A stretch of 64,000 nt of DNA from Meiothermus granaticius NBRC 107808 (GTDB lineage Bacteria > Deinococcota > Deinococci > Deinococcales > Thermaceae), in the NCBI RefSeq assembly GCF_003574355.1, contig NZ_QWLB01000002.1, positions 1-64,000 of the forward strand. Reading direction: 5' to 3'. The notes beneath the pieces were generated by a model. It saw nothing but the letters and a program-made list of their open reading frames with translations. It had not been told where the DNA came from and ran no database searches. Shown piece after piece: positions 9,635-17,312 of the stretch (positions are counted from its first letter, which is position 1; the number at the start of each line of letters is the position of its first letter). Both the position numbers and the translations under genes were made by a program.

Positions 9635-9841
9635 TCAGGTGTGTTCCACCACGAAGGAAATCTTGCAATTTACCCGGTAGGCCACAATGCTGTCGCCTTT
9701 CACGATCGCCTTGAAATCCTGCACCCAGACGTTTTGAATTCCGCGTACGGTTTTGGCGGTCTCCCGGACGGCTTCTTGCACCGCATCTTCCCAGCTCTTG
9801 GGCGACTCCGCCATGATTTCCAACACCTTGACCACGGGCAT
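9635..9841 (-). CDS. Dodecin (flavin-storage protein)
   Basis: The 68-residue protein matches the dodecin family along its full length: strand KVLEIMAES, helix SWEDAVQEAVRETAKTV, then the NVWVQDF flavin-stacking segment with Trp39, and two closing strands. Dodecins form hollow 12-mers that store flavin, and the Thermus protein binds FMN and coenzyme A. The start is supported by a strong AGGAGGTGAGG ribosome site. It stands alone, convergent with the TPR gene and divergent from the metallopeptidase gene. Confidence 0.92.
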   Translation of the reverse strand: MPVVKVLEIMAESPKSWEDAVQEAVRETAKTVRGIQNVWVQDFKAIVKGDSIVAYRVNCKISFVVEHT

Positions 9842-9946
9842 ACCTCACCTCCTGTAATGCTTTGGACTACACCTTAGGGTTTCACGCCAAGATGAGTGTG
9901 TGGGTAGTCGTGGAGTTTTCTGCGTGGGGCCCGCAGACTGGGAGCC

Positions 9947-10342
9947 ATGACCTACGAAGCCTTTGCTGAGCTGGCCGAGCGGTTGTGGGAAGAGATTCCT
10001 GCCGAGTACAAGCGGGGGCTTCAAGGCATGCACGTTCTCGAGCCCCTCAAGCGCGATCCTGAGGAACCCCAGCTGGTGCGGCTGGGGGAATACCTGAGCG
10101 CGGGGTATCCCTCGGTGCTGGGTGGCTTTGAAGGCATTGGGCGCCACATCGCCCTCTACTACGGCAGCTTTGCCTATATCGCCCGGGGCGACCCCGGCTT
10201 TGATTGGGAGGGCGAGGTGTGGGAAACTCTCCTCCACGAGCTACGCCACCACCTAGAAACCCTGGCCTGGAGGGCGGATCTGGTAGAAGAGGATCTGGAG
10301 TTTTTGCGCCGCTATCGTCAGGGCCAAAACATTCGCCGCTGA
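9947..10342 (+). CDS. Small zincin-type metallopeptidase family protein
   Basis: The 131-residue protein ends in the motif LLHELRHHLETLAW, with the HExxH zinc-binding signature at His97-Glu98...His101 and a further His102 and Glu104. This pattern and the short size fit the minimal-zincin metallopeptidase family (formerly DUF1025) common in Thermus and Actinobacteria. The central part (GIGRHIALYYGSFAYIAR) is also typical. No signal peptide is seen, so it is cytoplasmic. The proteolytic substrate, if any, is unknown for the family. Confidence 0.82.
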   Translation: MTYEAFAELAERLWEEIPAEYKRGLQGMHVLEPLKRDPEEPQLVRLGEYLSAGYPSVLGGFEGIGRHIALYYGSFAYIARGDPGFDWEGEVWETLLHELRHHLETLAWRADLVEEDLEFLRRYRQGQNIRR

Positions 10343-10355
10343 CCGCCGGTGAGGC

Positions 10356-11045
10356 CTACCGGGGGATTTGCAGCTTCTGGCCCACCCGGATTAGATCGGG
10401 GTTCTCGAGCCCGTTGGCCTTGGCGATTTTCATATAGCTATCGCGAGTGCCGTCACCGTAAAACTTTTGGGCAATTTCGGAAAGGGTATCTCCGGACTGG
10501 ACGGTGTACCACTCGTCGGGAACATTCACGTAACCGCTCTCTGCCGCAAACTTGGCCTTCGCCCCATCGTGGATTTGTAGCCCGTTGGCGTCCACAGCGG
10601 TCGCCCCCACTTGCTGAGCGATCTGCACCGCCAGGTTGTACTCGTGCTGGCTGTCCACCGCCCCCCGCAACACCACCCCACTACCGCTTTGCAGCACGTC
10701 AATGGGGTCATCGCGGAGCTCACCATTGGCCTTAAGAGCGGCCAGCACCTTCTTGGCCAAGGCAGAGGCGTTCTCAACTTGCTGGGTCTGGGCCTCGGCG
10801 CTCCGGATGGCTTCCTCAGAGACGCTCTCGGGGGCGATCAGGCCGTTTAGATCGAGCGACTTAATGTCGCTGACCCCCCCCACCGCGACCTCGATGGCCC
10901 GCTTGTAGGTTTCGGCGGGAATGGCCCCGCTGATGGAAACATTGCCCCCATTTTCGTTGACCGTAAGGCCCAGGTCTTTGAGTACATTGGTGGAATTGAG
11001 CGCATCTTCTACCCGCTGTTTGAGTGACTTGTCGAATGGCCACAT
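10356..11045 (-). CDS. BON and LysM domain protein (YgaU/Kbp-like)
   Basis: This 229-residue protein has two BON modules (about residues 8-75 and 92-150) and a C-terminal LysM module (about 178-229, YTVQSGDTLSEIAQKFYG ... VGQKLQIPR). The arrangement resembles E. coli Kbp (YgaU), a cytoplasmic potassium-binding protein, but with an extra BON unit and acidic Gln-rich linker. No signal peptide is visible. The start follows AAAGGGGGG and a -10 box TATACT lies at 11083-11078 on the minus strand. A potassium-sensing role is inference only. Confidence 0.8.
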   Translation of the reverse strand: MWPFDKSLKQRVEDALNSTNVLKDLGLTVNENGGNVSISGAIPAETYKRAIEVAVGGVSDIKSLDLNGLIAPESVSEEAIRSAEAQTQQVENASALAKKVLAALKANGELRDDPIDVLQSGSGVVLRGAVDSQHEYNLAVQIAQQVGATAVDANGLQIHDGAKAKFAAESGYVNVPDEWYTVQSGDTLSEIAQKFYGDGTRDSYMKIAKANGLENPDLIRVGQKLQIPR

Positions 11046-11158
11046 ACCCTACCCCCCTTTAGATGCTGAATGCCTAGAGTATAGCCCTAAAACCAGCGGG
11101 GCTGCTAACCCCCTCAGCATGAACGAGGATGGTCAGGGGGATTTAAGCCGGTCTGGGG

Positions 11159-12223
11159 CTAAGCCAGCTCGGCGCTACTCAGATCACCCAGCACCAGCTT
11201 ATGGGCTTTGGGTAGACTGGTGCGGCACATCACCTTGGCTCCTACCCCCAGAATGCACTCGTGCAGGCGGATGGGAACCTGCTCGACCACCGCCCCCTCC
11301 TCGAGGATGGAGAACTCCACCTCTGACTGCCGAACCACCGCCCCTGGGCCGACCGAGGTAAAGGGCCCGATATAGGCCCCCTCGAGCCTGGCCCCACTGG
11401 CGATGTGGGCTGGCCCCAAAATGGTGGAATTGTGCACTTGGGCCCCTGCTTCCACCACCACCCGCCCGGTGATCTGGCTGTGGTGCACCTCGCCCTCGAG
11501 GATCGGAACCGAGCTTTTTTGTTCCACCAGCAGCAGGCGGTTGGCATCTAGCAGATCCGCAGGCCGCCCGGTATCTTTCCACCAGCCCTTGATCTCCTGC
11601 CCCAACACGGTTCGGTGGCTATCGATCAACCCTTGGATGGCGTCGGTGATCTCATACTCACCCCGCGCGCTGGGCTTCAGATGGGCGATGATCTCCAGGA
11701 TTTCCGGCCCAAACACATACACCCCGGCCACAGCCAGGTTGGAAGGCGGCTCTTTGGGCTTTTCCAGCAGCTTTACAATCCGCCCCTCCTCCACCACCGC
11801 CACCCCGAACTGCCGAGGGTCTTCCACCTGTACCAAGGCGATCACCGCGCTGACCCCAGGCCGATAGGCCTCCACAAACGGCTTGATCCCCTGTTGGAAG
11901 AGGTTATCGCCCAGGTAGAGCACAAATGGGCTTTCCCCCAACCAATTGCGGGTGACCCCCACCGCGTGGGCCAAGCCCAGGGCTTCTTCCTGCACGATGT
12001 ACTCGAGCTGGATTCCGGGAAAATTACCCAGCGACTGCTGGAAGTCCTCTTTGTTGTAGGGGGAGACCACGATCCCCACCTCGTGAATCCCCGCCTCCCG
12101 AAGGTTTTCCAGGGCATAGTGCATGATGGGTTTTCCCGCGATGCGAAACAGGTGCTTGGGGCGGGTATGGGTGAGCGGGCGGAGGCGCGTACCGCGCCCC
12201 GCGGCGAGAATCAAACCTTTCAT
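11159..12223 (-). CDS. Sugar-1-phosphate nucleotidyltransferase (RmlA-like, with left-handed beta-helix)
   Basis: The 354-residue protein starts MKGLILAAGRGTRLRPLTHTRPK, the nucleotide-binding signature of glucose-1-phosphate thymidylyl/uridylyltransferases, followed by GKPIMHYALENL, the YLGDNLF metal site and EKPKEPPSNLA. The C-terminal third (about 250-350) has hexapeptide-like repeats of a left-handed beta-helix, as in long-form RmlA-type and GlmU-like enzymes. It makes an NDP-sugar from a sugar-1-phosphate; the sugar and base are not certain. The start at 12223 has GGAG upstream. It is divergent from a LacI regulator and shares an operator-bearing intergenic region, so sugar-dependent control is likely. 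Confidence 0.85.
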   Translation of the reverse strand: MKGLILAAGRGTRLRPLTHTRPKHLFRIAGKPIMHYALENLREAGIHEVGIVVSPYNKEDFQQSLGNFPGIQLEYIVQEEALGLAHAVGVTRNWLGESPFVLYLGDNLFQQGIKPFVEAYRPGVSAVIALVQVEDPRQFGVAVVEEGRIVKLLEKPKEPPSNLAVAGVYVFGPEILEIIAHLKPSARGEYEITDAIQGLIDSHRTVLGQEIKGWWKDTGRPADLLDANRLLLVEQKSSVPILEGEVHHSQITGRVVVEAGAQVHNSTILGPAHIASGARLEGAYIGPFTSVGPGAVVRQSEVEFSILEEGAVVEQVPIRLHECILGVGAKVMCRTSLPKAHKLVLGDLSSAELA

Positions 12224-12282
12224 AACGGACTCCATCGTACCAAGCGGGGCCGGGGGAGGAGGTGTGTTTACCACCCCCTGTC

Positions 12283-12296
12283 TGTAAGCGCTTACA
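12283..12296. promoter_or_regulatory. LacI-type operator, perfect palindrome TGTAAGCGCTTACA
   Basis: A perfect 14-bp palindrome with a central CG, the form bound by LacI/GalR-family repressors. It lies downstream of the predicted start of the divergent minus-strand transcript (-10 TAAAAT at 12328-12323), in the leader of the nucleotidyltransferase gene. Confidence 0.75.
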
Positions 12297-12342
12297 AAAA
12301 GCATACAGAATTAAGCTGAAGGATTTTATCAATAATCCCGTA

Positions 12343-12371
12343 TTGACAAAATGAAGCCCCGGAATTAAGCT
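12343..12371 (+). promoter_or_regulatory. Promoter of the LacI-family regulator
   Basis: TTGACA (12343-12348) and TAAGCT (12366-12371) are separated by 17 bp. The minus-strand promoter for the nucleotidyltransferase appears to use the overlapping TTTGTC (12350-12345) with TAAAAT (12328-12323), so the two promoters share their -35 region back to back. Confidence 0.65.
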
Positions 12372-12382
12372 GGCCTTGTCAT

Positions 12383-12400
12383 TTTGTAAGCGATTACAAA
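12383..12400. promoter_or_regulatory. LacI-type operator TTTGTAAGCGATTACAAA
   Basis: Inverted repeat with 7-bp arms (TTTGTAA / TTACAAA) around GCGA, directly over the start of the regulator transcript. It shares the core TGTAAGCG with the palindrome 102 bp away, which suggests autoregulation and perhaps DNA looping. Confidence 0.75.
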
Positions 12401-12406
12401 CATCCT

Positions 12407-13396
12407 ATGGAACATCGGCGTTCGCCCACCATCAGCGATGTGGCTCGAGTGGCCCAGGTCTCCACTGGAACGGTAAGCCGGGTGCTCAACGGCAGACCGG
12501 GGGTACACCCCGAGACCCGCGAACGGGTGCTCGAGGCGGTGCAGCGGCTGGCCTACACGCCCATGCAGGCCGCCCGGGAGCTCACCGGCCATACCGAGAC
12601 CGTAGGGATCCTGCTGGCCCCTGAGGTTCGGCGCTATATCCCGTACTACCTGCTCTTTTTTGAGCATTTGGCGGAGGCGGTGTGGCGCGAGGGAATGCGC
12701 CTAGAGGAAATCCCCACCGATCCTGTGGGGTTGCCGCTCAAGGCTGCCCGGGCCTATGTGCTGATGGGGGCCCACGACCACGATCCGCGTTTGGAGCGCT
12801 TGGCGGCTCAAGGCATTCCCTTCGCCCTGATCGGGGTGTACCCCGGCACCTTTTGCGTGGCCCCGGATGATTTGGCCGGTGGTTATATGGCCACCCGACA
12901 CCTGCTCGAGCTCGGGCATCGGGATATCCTCCACCTGACCGGACAACCCCAGCACCAGGCCGGGCGTGAGCGCCTGGCCGGGTATCGAAATGCCCTGAGC
13001 GCCTATGGGGTGGGGTATCGGGAGGAACTGGTGCTGGACGGGGATTTCTCGACCCTCACGGCCTATCGGCGGCTGCGCCGGGCCTGGGAGGGAGGGTTGC
13101 GCTTCAGTGCGGTGTTTGCGGCCTCCGACGAGATGGCGGTGGGGGCGCTGGCCGCGCTGGAGGATGTGGGGGTGAGTGTTCCGCTCGAGGTCTCGGTGGT
13201 CGGGTATGACGATCTACCCGAGATCGGCTCCATGCTGACCACGGTGCGCCAGGACATCGCTGAGATCGCCCGGACCGCCGTGGGGTTGCTCAAAGAGGGC
13301 ATGGCCGGGGCCCAACCCCGTGGGGTGCGGGTTCCGGTGCAACTGGTGGTGCGGGGTAGCAGCAGCCGCTACCAACCGGATGCCCTAGGCCCCTGA
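12407..13396 (+). CDS. LacI-family transcriptional regulator
   Basis: The 329-residue protein has a LacI helix-turn-helix at residues 8-27 (TISDVARVAQVSTGTVSRVL) with hinge helix, followed by a periplasmic-binding-protein-like sensor domain including GGYMATRHLLELGHRDI and VVGYDDLPEIGSMLTTV. It is cytoplasmic and most likely a repressor released by a sugar. Two matching palindromes in the divergent upstream region make it probable that it controls itself and the nucleotidyltransferase. The downstream alpha-glucoside-type importer genes begin 81 nt after its stop and may be cotranscribed. Confidence 0.92.
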   Translation: MEHRRSPTISDVARVAQVSTGTVSRVLNGRPGVHPETRERVLEAVQRLAYTPMQAARELTGHTETVGILLAPEVRRYIPYYLLFFEHLAEAVWREGMRLEEIPTDPVGLPLKAARAYVLMGAHDHDPRLERLAAQGIPFALIGVYPGTFCVAPDDLAGGYMATRHLLELGHRDILHLTGQPQHQAGRERLAGYRNALSAYGVGYREELVLDGDFSTLTAYRRLRRAWEGGLRFSAVFAASDEMAVGALAALEDVGVSVPLEVSVVGYDDLPEIGSMLTTVRQDIAEIARTAVGLLKEGMAGAQPRGVRVPVQLVVRGSSSRYQPDALGP

Positions 13397-13477
13397 TCCT
13401 TAGGTTAACTCAAGCTGTTCGGCTGAAACAAAGTGCGCGCTTGGGAAGCGCAGTCTTAGCAGTCTTAGGAGGGTTCT

Positions 13478-14713
13478 ATGAAGCGATGGGTGGTGATAGG
13501 CGTGTTGCTGAGCGTGCTGGGCGGGGCTTTGGCCCAGACCACGGTGCGGCTGGCGGGGTTTGGCGGGGACAACACCGCTGTGGTCAGCAACCTGCTCAAA
13601 GAGGTGGTTAACCCGGCCCTGGAGAAAGAGGGCATTAAAGCTGTTTACGAAGGGATCGAAGGCGATTACAACGCCTCCTTGCTCAACGCGCTCTCTGCCG
13701 GGACCGCCGCCGATCTGTTCTATGTAGACGTGAACGTCTCCGAGCCGATCTTCGCTTCGGGCAAGGTCGAGCCGCTGGACAAGTACTTCAGCAAGGCCGA
13801 TATTGCCCCCTTCATCTCGAGCCTGGTGCAGAGCTTTACCATCGGTGGCAAGCTCTACGGCATCCCCAAGGACTTCAACACCCTGGCGGTGGTCTACAAC
13901 AAAGACCTCTTCGATGAGGCCAAGGTGCCCTACCCCAACCAAACCGACACCTGGGACACCTTCAAGGCCAAGCTGACCAAGGTGCAGAGCGCCCTCAAGG
14001 ATGTAGCCGGCCTCTGTGTGGTGGCGGATTACGCCCGCTTCGGTGAGTTTGCCTATGCTGCCGGCTGGAAGCCCATCAATGCTCAGGGCAAGACCATGTT
14101 GGACGCCAATTTCAAACGGGCTTTCACCTGGTACACCTCCTTGGTCAAGGACAGGGCGGCTAAGTTCGCCCCAGATCTCGGGGAAGGCTGGACCGGCGGC
14201 TGCTTGGGGGCAGAGAAATCGGCTGTGGCCATTGAGGGTGCCTGGATCGGTGGGTTTTTGCGCGACAAGGCCCCCAACATGAACTATGGCAGCACCTATA
14301 TCCCGCTCGATCCGCAGACCAAAAAGCGCGGCAACTTCATCTTCACCGTCTCCTGGAGCCTCAACGCAGCCTCCAAGAACAAGGACGCGGCCATCAAGGT
14401 GCTCAAGGCCCTTACCAGCCCTGAAGCCCAGAACTGGGTGCTCAACCGTGGCCTGGCCCTGCCCAGCCGCAAGGCCCTCTCCACCAGTGCGGTATTCCAA
14501 CGCCCGGGCAAAGAGAACGAACTCAACCGGGTGGTGTTCAATGGTTCAACCCAGATGGGTGGGGTGGTGCTGCCCTACAAGTTTGGCAAGTACAACGCCG
14601 CTGATTGGCAGCGCCCCTTCAATGAGGCCATGCAGGCCGTGATCACCGGTAAGAAAACCGTGGATCAGGCCATTGCCGATGCCCAGAACGAACTGAACCG
14701 ACTCATGAAATAG
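13478..14713 (+). CDS. ABC sugar importer, solute-binding protein (alpha-glucoside/maltose type)
   Basis: The 411-residue protein has a cleavable signal peptide (MKRWVVIGVLLSVLGGALAQ) and the fold pattern of cluster-1 sugar-binding proteins, with LFYVDVNVSEPIFASGKVEPLD and GKLYGIPKDFNTLAVVYNKDLF. It lacks a lipobox Cys. It captures a sugar in the periplasm for the two permeases that follow. The sugar is inferred to be a maltodextrin or other alpha-glucoside because a debranching-like glycosidase ends the operon. A strong ribosome site (GGAGGG) precedes the start. A stem-loop follows its stop. Confidence 0.88.
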   Translation: MKRWVVIGVLLSVLGGALAQTTVRLAGFGGDNTAVVSNLLKEVVNPALEKEGIKAVYEGIEGDYNASLLNALSAGTAADLFYVDVNVSEPIFASGKVEPLDKYFSKADIAPFISSLVQSFTIGGKLYGIPKDFNTLAVVYNKDLFDEAKVPYPNQTDTWDTFKAKLTKVQSALKDVAGLCVVADYARFGEFAYAAGWKPINAQGKTMLDANFKRAFTWYTSLVKDRAAKFAPDLGEGWTGGCLGAEKSAVAIEGAWIGGFLRDKAPNMNYGSTYIPLDPQTKKRGNFIFTVSWSLNAASKNKDAAIKVLKALTSPEAQNWVLNRGLALPSRKALSTSAVFQRPGKENELNRVVFNGSTQMGGVVLPYKFGKYNAADWQRPFNEAMQAVITGKKTVDQAIADAQNELNRLMK

Positions 14714-14738
14714 GACCTCGAGACCGGTTTCCCGCGGT

Positions 14739-14773
14739 CGGGGAGTGGGGTGGGGCACCCACCCCACTCCCCG
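14739..14773 (+). repeat. Intercistronic stem-loop between binding protein and permease genes
   Basis: A perfect 16-bp stem (CGGGGAGTGGGGTGGG at 14739-14754 with its complement at 14758-14773) closes a 3-nt loop. No T run follows, so it is not a standard terminator. By analogy with the element between malE and malF in E. coli it could protect the binding-protein mRNA from 3' decay and lower permease expression. Confidence 0.75.
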
Positions 14774-14794
14774 AGGCCCCACCTGGAGGAGCCC

Positions 14795-15889
14795 ATGCGC
14801 AGAGCCCAACGCACCGAACTGCTCTACGCGCTGATGTTCATCGCCCCCTTTTTGCTATACCTGCTGATTTTTCATGGGTTTGCGTTTGCTCGAGCGGTAT
14901 ATTTCAGCCTTACCGATAAGGGCTTGTTCAATACCCCCCACTTTGTGGGGCTGCGCAACTATGCCTACCTGATTCAGGATGACCGATTTTTGCTGGCCTT
15001 ACAGCACTCCATTGCCTACACCCTGGTGGTCACAGTAATCCAGACTTTCCTGGCCCTGGCTCTGGCCGCGGTGCTTAACCAACGCCTTAAGGGCATCACC
15101 TTTTTTCGTACGGTCTACTATGTGCCCAGCATCCTCTCCTCGGCAGCGGTCACGGTGATTGCCATCTGGTTTTTTCAGAAGACCGGATTTCTCAACAACC
15201 TGCTGGCTTGGGTGAGTGCCTATGCCCCCATCCTTTTGACCCTGGGGGGCCTCTTCATCCTGGCCCAGGGGGTGCAGGTGGGGTGGGAGCGGAGCCGGGG
15301 GCTACCGGTGGCTCCTACCGACCCAGCGCTGGCTACGGTCTCACTGCTGGTGGCCCTGGTCCTGACCTGGGTTCTAAGCGCGACCGGGCTGGTCACCGCC
15401 CGGCCCATGACCGAGCCCACTCTAGCCTGGCTGTCGGAGACCAACAGCTTTTTGGGCATCCCAATTCCCCTATGGGCGATCATGATGCTCAACATCTTCA
15501 CTACCATCCCCACGCTGATGCTGATTTTCCTGGCCGGGCTACAGGATGTTCCCAAGAGCATCTACGAGGCTGCGGCGATTGATGGAGCCAACCCCATACA
15601 GCAGTTTTTTCGCATTACCGTGCCGATGCTACGCCCGGTGACCTTTTTGGTGGTCACCCTGTCGCTGATCGGAACCCTGCAGATGTACGACCAGGTGGCC
15701 CTAATGGGCAATGCCGCCTCGCTGGATTCGATCATCGTGCTGGCCTACTTTGTCTATAACAACGTTTTCAACTCCAACGTGCCCGGCAATGTGGGGATTG
15801 CCTCGGCGGCGGCGCTGGTACTGGCCTTGCTGACCTTTGCCATTGTGGGGCTGCAGCGTCTGCTGGGGATTTCAGAGAAGAGCTACTAG
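14795..15889 (+). CDS. ABC sugar importer permease, MalF-like, with extra central membrane segments
   Basis: The 364-residue protein is a binding-protein-dependent permease of the MalF/UgpA type. The ATPase-docking EAA loop is EAAAIDGANPIQQFFRITVP (about 265-284). The start at 14795 has GGAGGA upstream; the longer GTG start would lie inside the stem-loop. The usual length is about 290; here about 80 extra residues (about 135-215) contain two additional hydrophobic stretches (APILLTLGGLFILAQGVQ and SLLVALVLTWVLSATGL). It pairs with the MalG-like permease downstream. No ATPase gene is present. Confidence 0.87.
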   Translation: MRRAQRTELLYALMFIAPFLLYLLIFHGFAFARAVYFSLTDKGLFNTPHFVGLRNYAYLIQDDRFLLALQHSIAYTLVVTVIQTFLALALAAVLNQRLKGITFFRTVYYVPSILSSAAVTVIAIWFFQKTGFLNNLLAWVSAYAPILLTLGGLFILAQGVQVGWERSRGLPVAPTDPALATVSLLVALVLTWVLSATGLVTARPMTEPTLAWLSETNSFLGIPIPLWAIMMLNIFTTIPTLMLIFLAGLQDVPKSIYEAAAIDGANPIQQFFRITVPMLRPVTFLVVTLSLIGTLQMYDQVALMGNAASLDSIIVLAYFVYNNVFNSNVPGNVGIASAAALVLALLTFAIVGLQRLLGISEKSY

Positions 15890-15899
15890 AGGAGGTCCC

Positions 15900-17267
15900 A
15901 TGGCGACGCAAACCATAAGCCCCAAGCGCACGCTGGATGAGCGCTTCCTGGCCCGGCAGCGCTGGGCCCGGGCGGGATGGGTGTACGGGACGATGCTGGC
16001 CTTGGCGGTGTTGTTCATTGGGCCGTTTTACGTGGCCTTTCTGGGCAGCTTGAAGGACAACCCCCTCGAGTATCCCTTCCGCTACACCTTTCCCCAGATC
16101 ATGCCCCATAACTGGGCGGAAGCCTGGCGCTTGGGCGAGTTGGGGGCTGGAAACCCCTGGCTCGGTGGTTTTAAACCGGGGGCTCAGGTGCCCTTCGAGG
16201 TGAGCTATTTTGTGCCAGAGGGAACCGAGCCGGTAAGCCCCAGCGTGACCGTGCCTACCCGCCGGGCGGGTGCCGGAATTGGTGCGGTGCTCGAGGAAGT
16301 CCAGGCCTCGCAGTATGCCAAGGTTTCTCCTGTAGCGGAGGCGGGCCGCAGTCCTGCGGTGCTGGATGGACAACAGGGCCAGATCGTGCGCTACCGCTTC
16401 ACCATCACCTACCCCGGCACGGGCCCCACGGCCCCACGGTTGCCGTTGGATGTGGAGGCCCCCCTTTCCCAGCGCTTCTACAGCGCCACCCTCGATCCCA
16501 ACCGCCTCGAGCGTCGGGGCCGGGTGGCCAGTTGGGACAGCGCTACCCCAGGCTTTTTCGGCTACACCTTCCGCAACTACGTGCGGGTCTTCAATGAGGC
16601 CCGAAACCCCAATACCGGCCAGAGCTTGTTTTTGCGCTGGATCTTCAACAGCTTTGTGGTCTCGTTGAGCGCGGTGCTGATCAACCTGGTCTTCGCCTCG
16701 TTGGCCGGCTATGCCCTGGCCCGGATGTACCTGCCCGGAAAGAACCTCATCTTCGGGGCCATCATCCTGCTCTTGGCGGTCCCGGCGCAGGTCACCTTTA
16801 TCTCTAATTATCTTGTCCTGCGCGACCTAAACTTGTTGGGGATGATCTGGGGTTTGGTGATTTGGATTGGGATTGATATGGCCCGGGTCTTCTTGATGAA
16901 GCAGTTTTTCGAGAACATCCCCCGCGAGATTGAGGAGGCTGCCCTGATTGACGGCGCCAACCCGCTGGTGACCTTTTTCCGGGTGATCCTGCCCATGGCC
17001 ACTCCGGCCCTGGGAGCCCTTACCATCCTGACCTTTCAGGGGGTTTGGAATGAGTTTTTCAAGGCCCAGGTGGTGTTGGCGGCCCAACAGGACAGCTATA
17101 CCCTGCCCCTGGGCCTCTCCTTCTTCCGCAATGCCTATGGCCAGGTCGGGGACTGGGGGCTGATGCTGGCCAGCGCGTTCCTTTCGATGATCCCCGTGGT
17201 GATTCTCTTTGTGGTGTTCCAGCGCTACTTCGTTGAAGGGGTTTCGACCAGTGCGCTCAAAGGTTGA
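15900..17267 (+). CDS. ABC sugar importer permease, MalG-like, with large extracytoplasmic insert
   Basis: This 455-residue protein is a MalG-type permease. Its EAA loop is EEAALIDGANPLVTFFRVIL and it ends with the membrane segments normal for the family. Membrane segment 1 is at about 28-50, but the second starts only near residue 247; the family norm is about 280 residues in total. The extra 130-170 residues (about 85-220) are soluble, rich in Pro, Gly and beta-type sequence, and should lie outside the membrane. E. coli MalF has a large periplasmic P2 loop; here the partner subunit carries the insert, at a different place. Start from RBS GGAGG 5 nt upstream of ATG 15900. Confidence 0.87.
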   Translation: MATQTISPKRTLDERFLARQRWARAGWVYGTMLALAVLFIGPFYVAFLGSLKDNPLEYPFRYTFPQIMPHNWAEAWRLGELGAGNPWLGGFKPGAQVPFEVSYFVPEGTEPVSPSVTVPTRRAGAGIGAVLEEVQASQYAKVSPVAEAGRSPAVLDGQQGQIVRYRFTITYPGTGPTAPRLPLDVEAPLSQRFYSATLDPNRLERRGRVASWDSATPGFFGYTFRNYVRVFNEARNPNTGQSLFLRWIFNSFVVSLSAVLINLVFASLAGYALARMYLPGKNLIFGAIILLLAVPAQVTFISNYLVLRDLNLLGMIWGLVIWIGIDMARVFLMKQFFENIPREIEEAALIDGANPLVTFFRVILPMATPALGALTILTFQGVWNEFFKAQVVLAAQQDSYTLPLGLSFFRNAYGQVGDWGLMLASAFLSMIPVVILFVVFQRYFVEGVSTSALKG

Positions 17268-17312
17268 CCCCCGCCTCATGGCCAGGGTTTAGGCTGTTGG
17301 CCAGGTCTTGCT

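Noticed and set aside
13441-13470. CAGTCTTAG direct repeat before the first importer gene
   Set aside because: A 9-bp repeat close to the ribosome site is too short and isolated to call a regulatory element.
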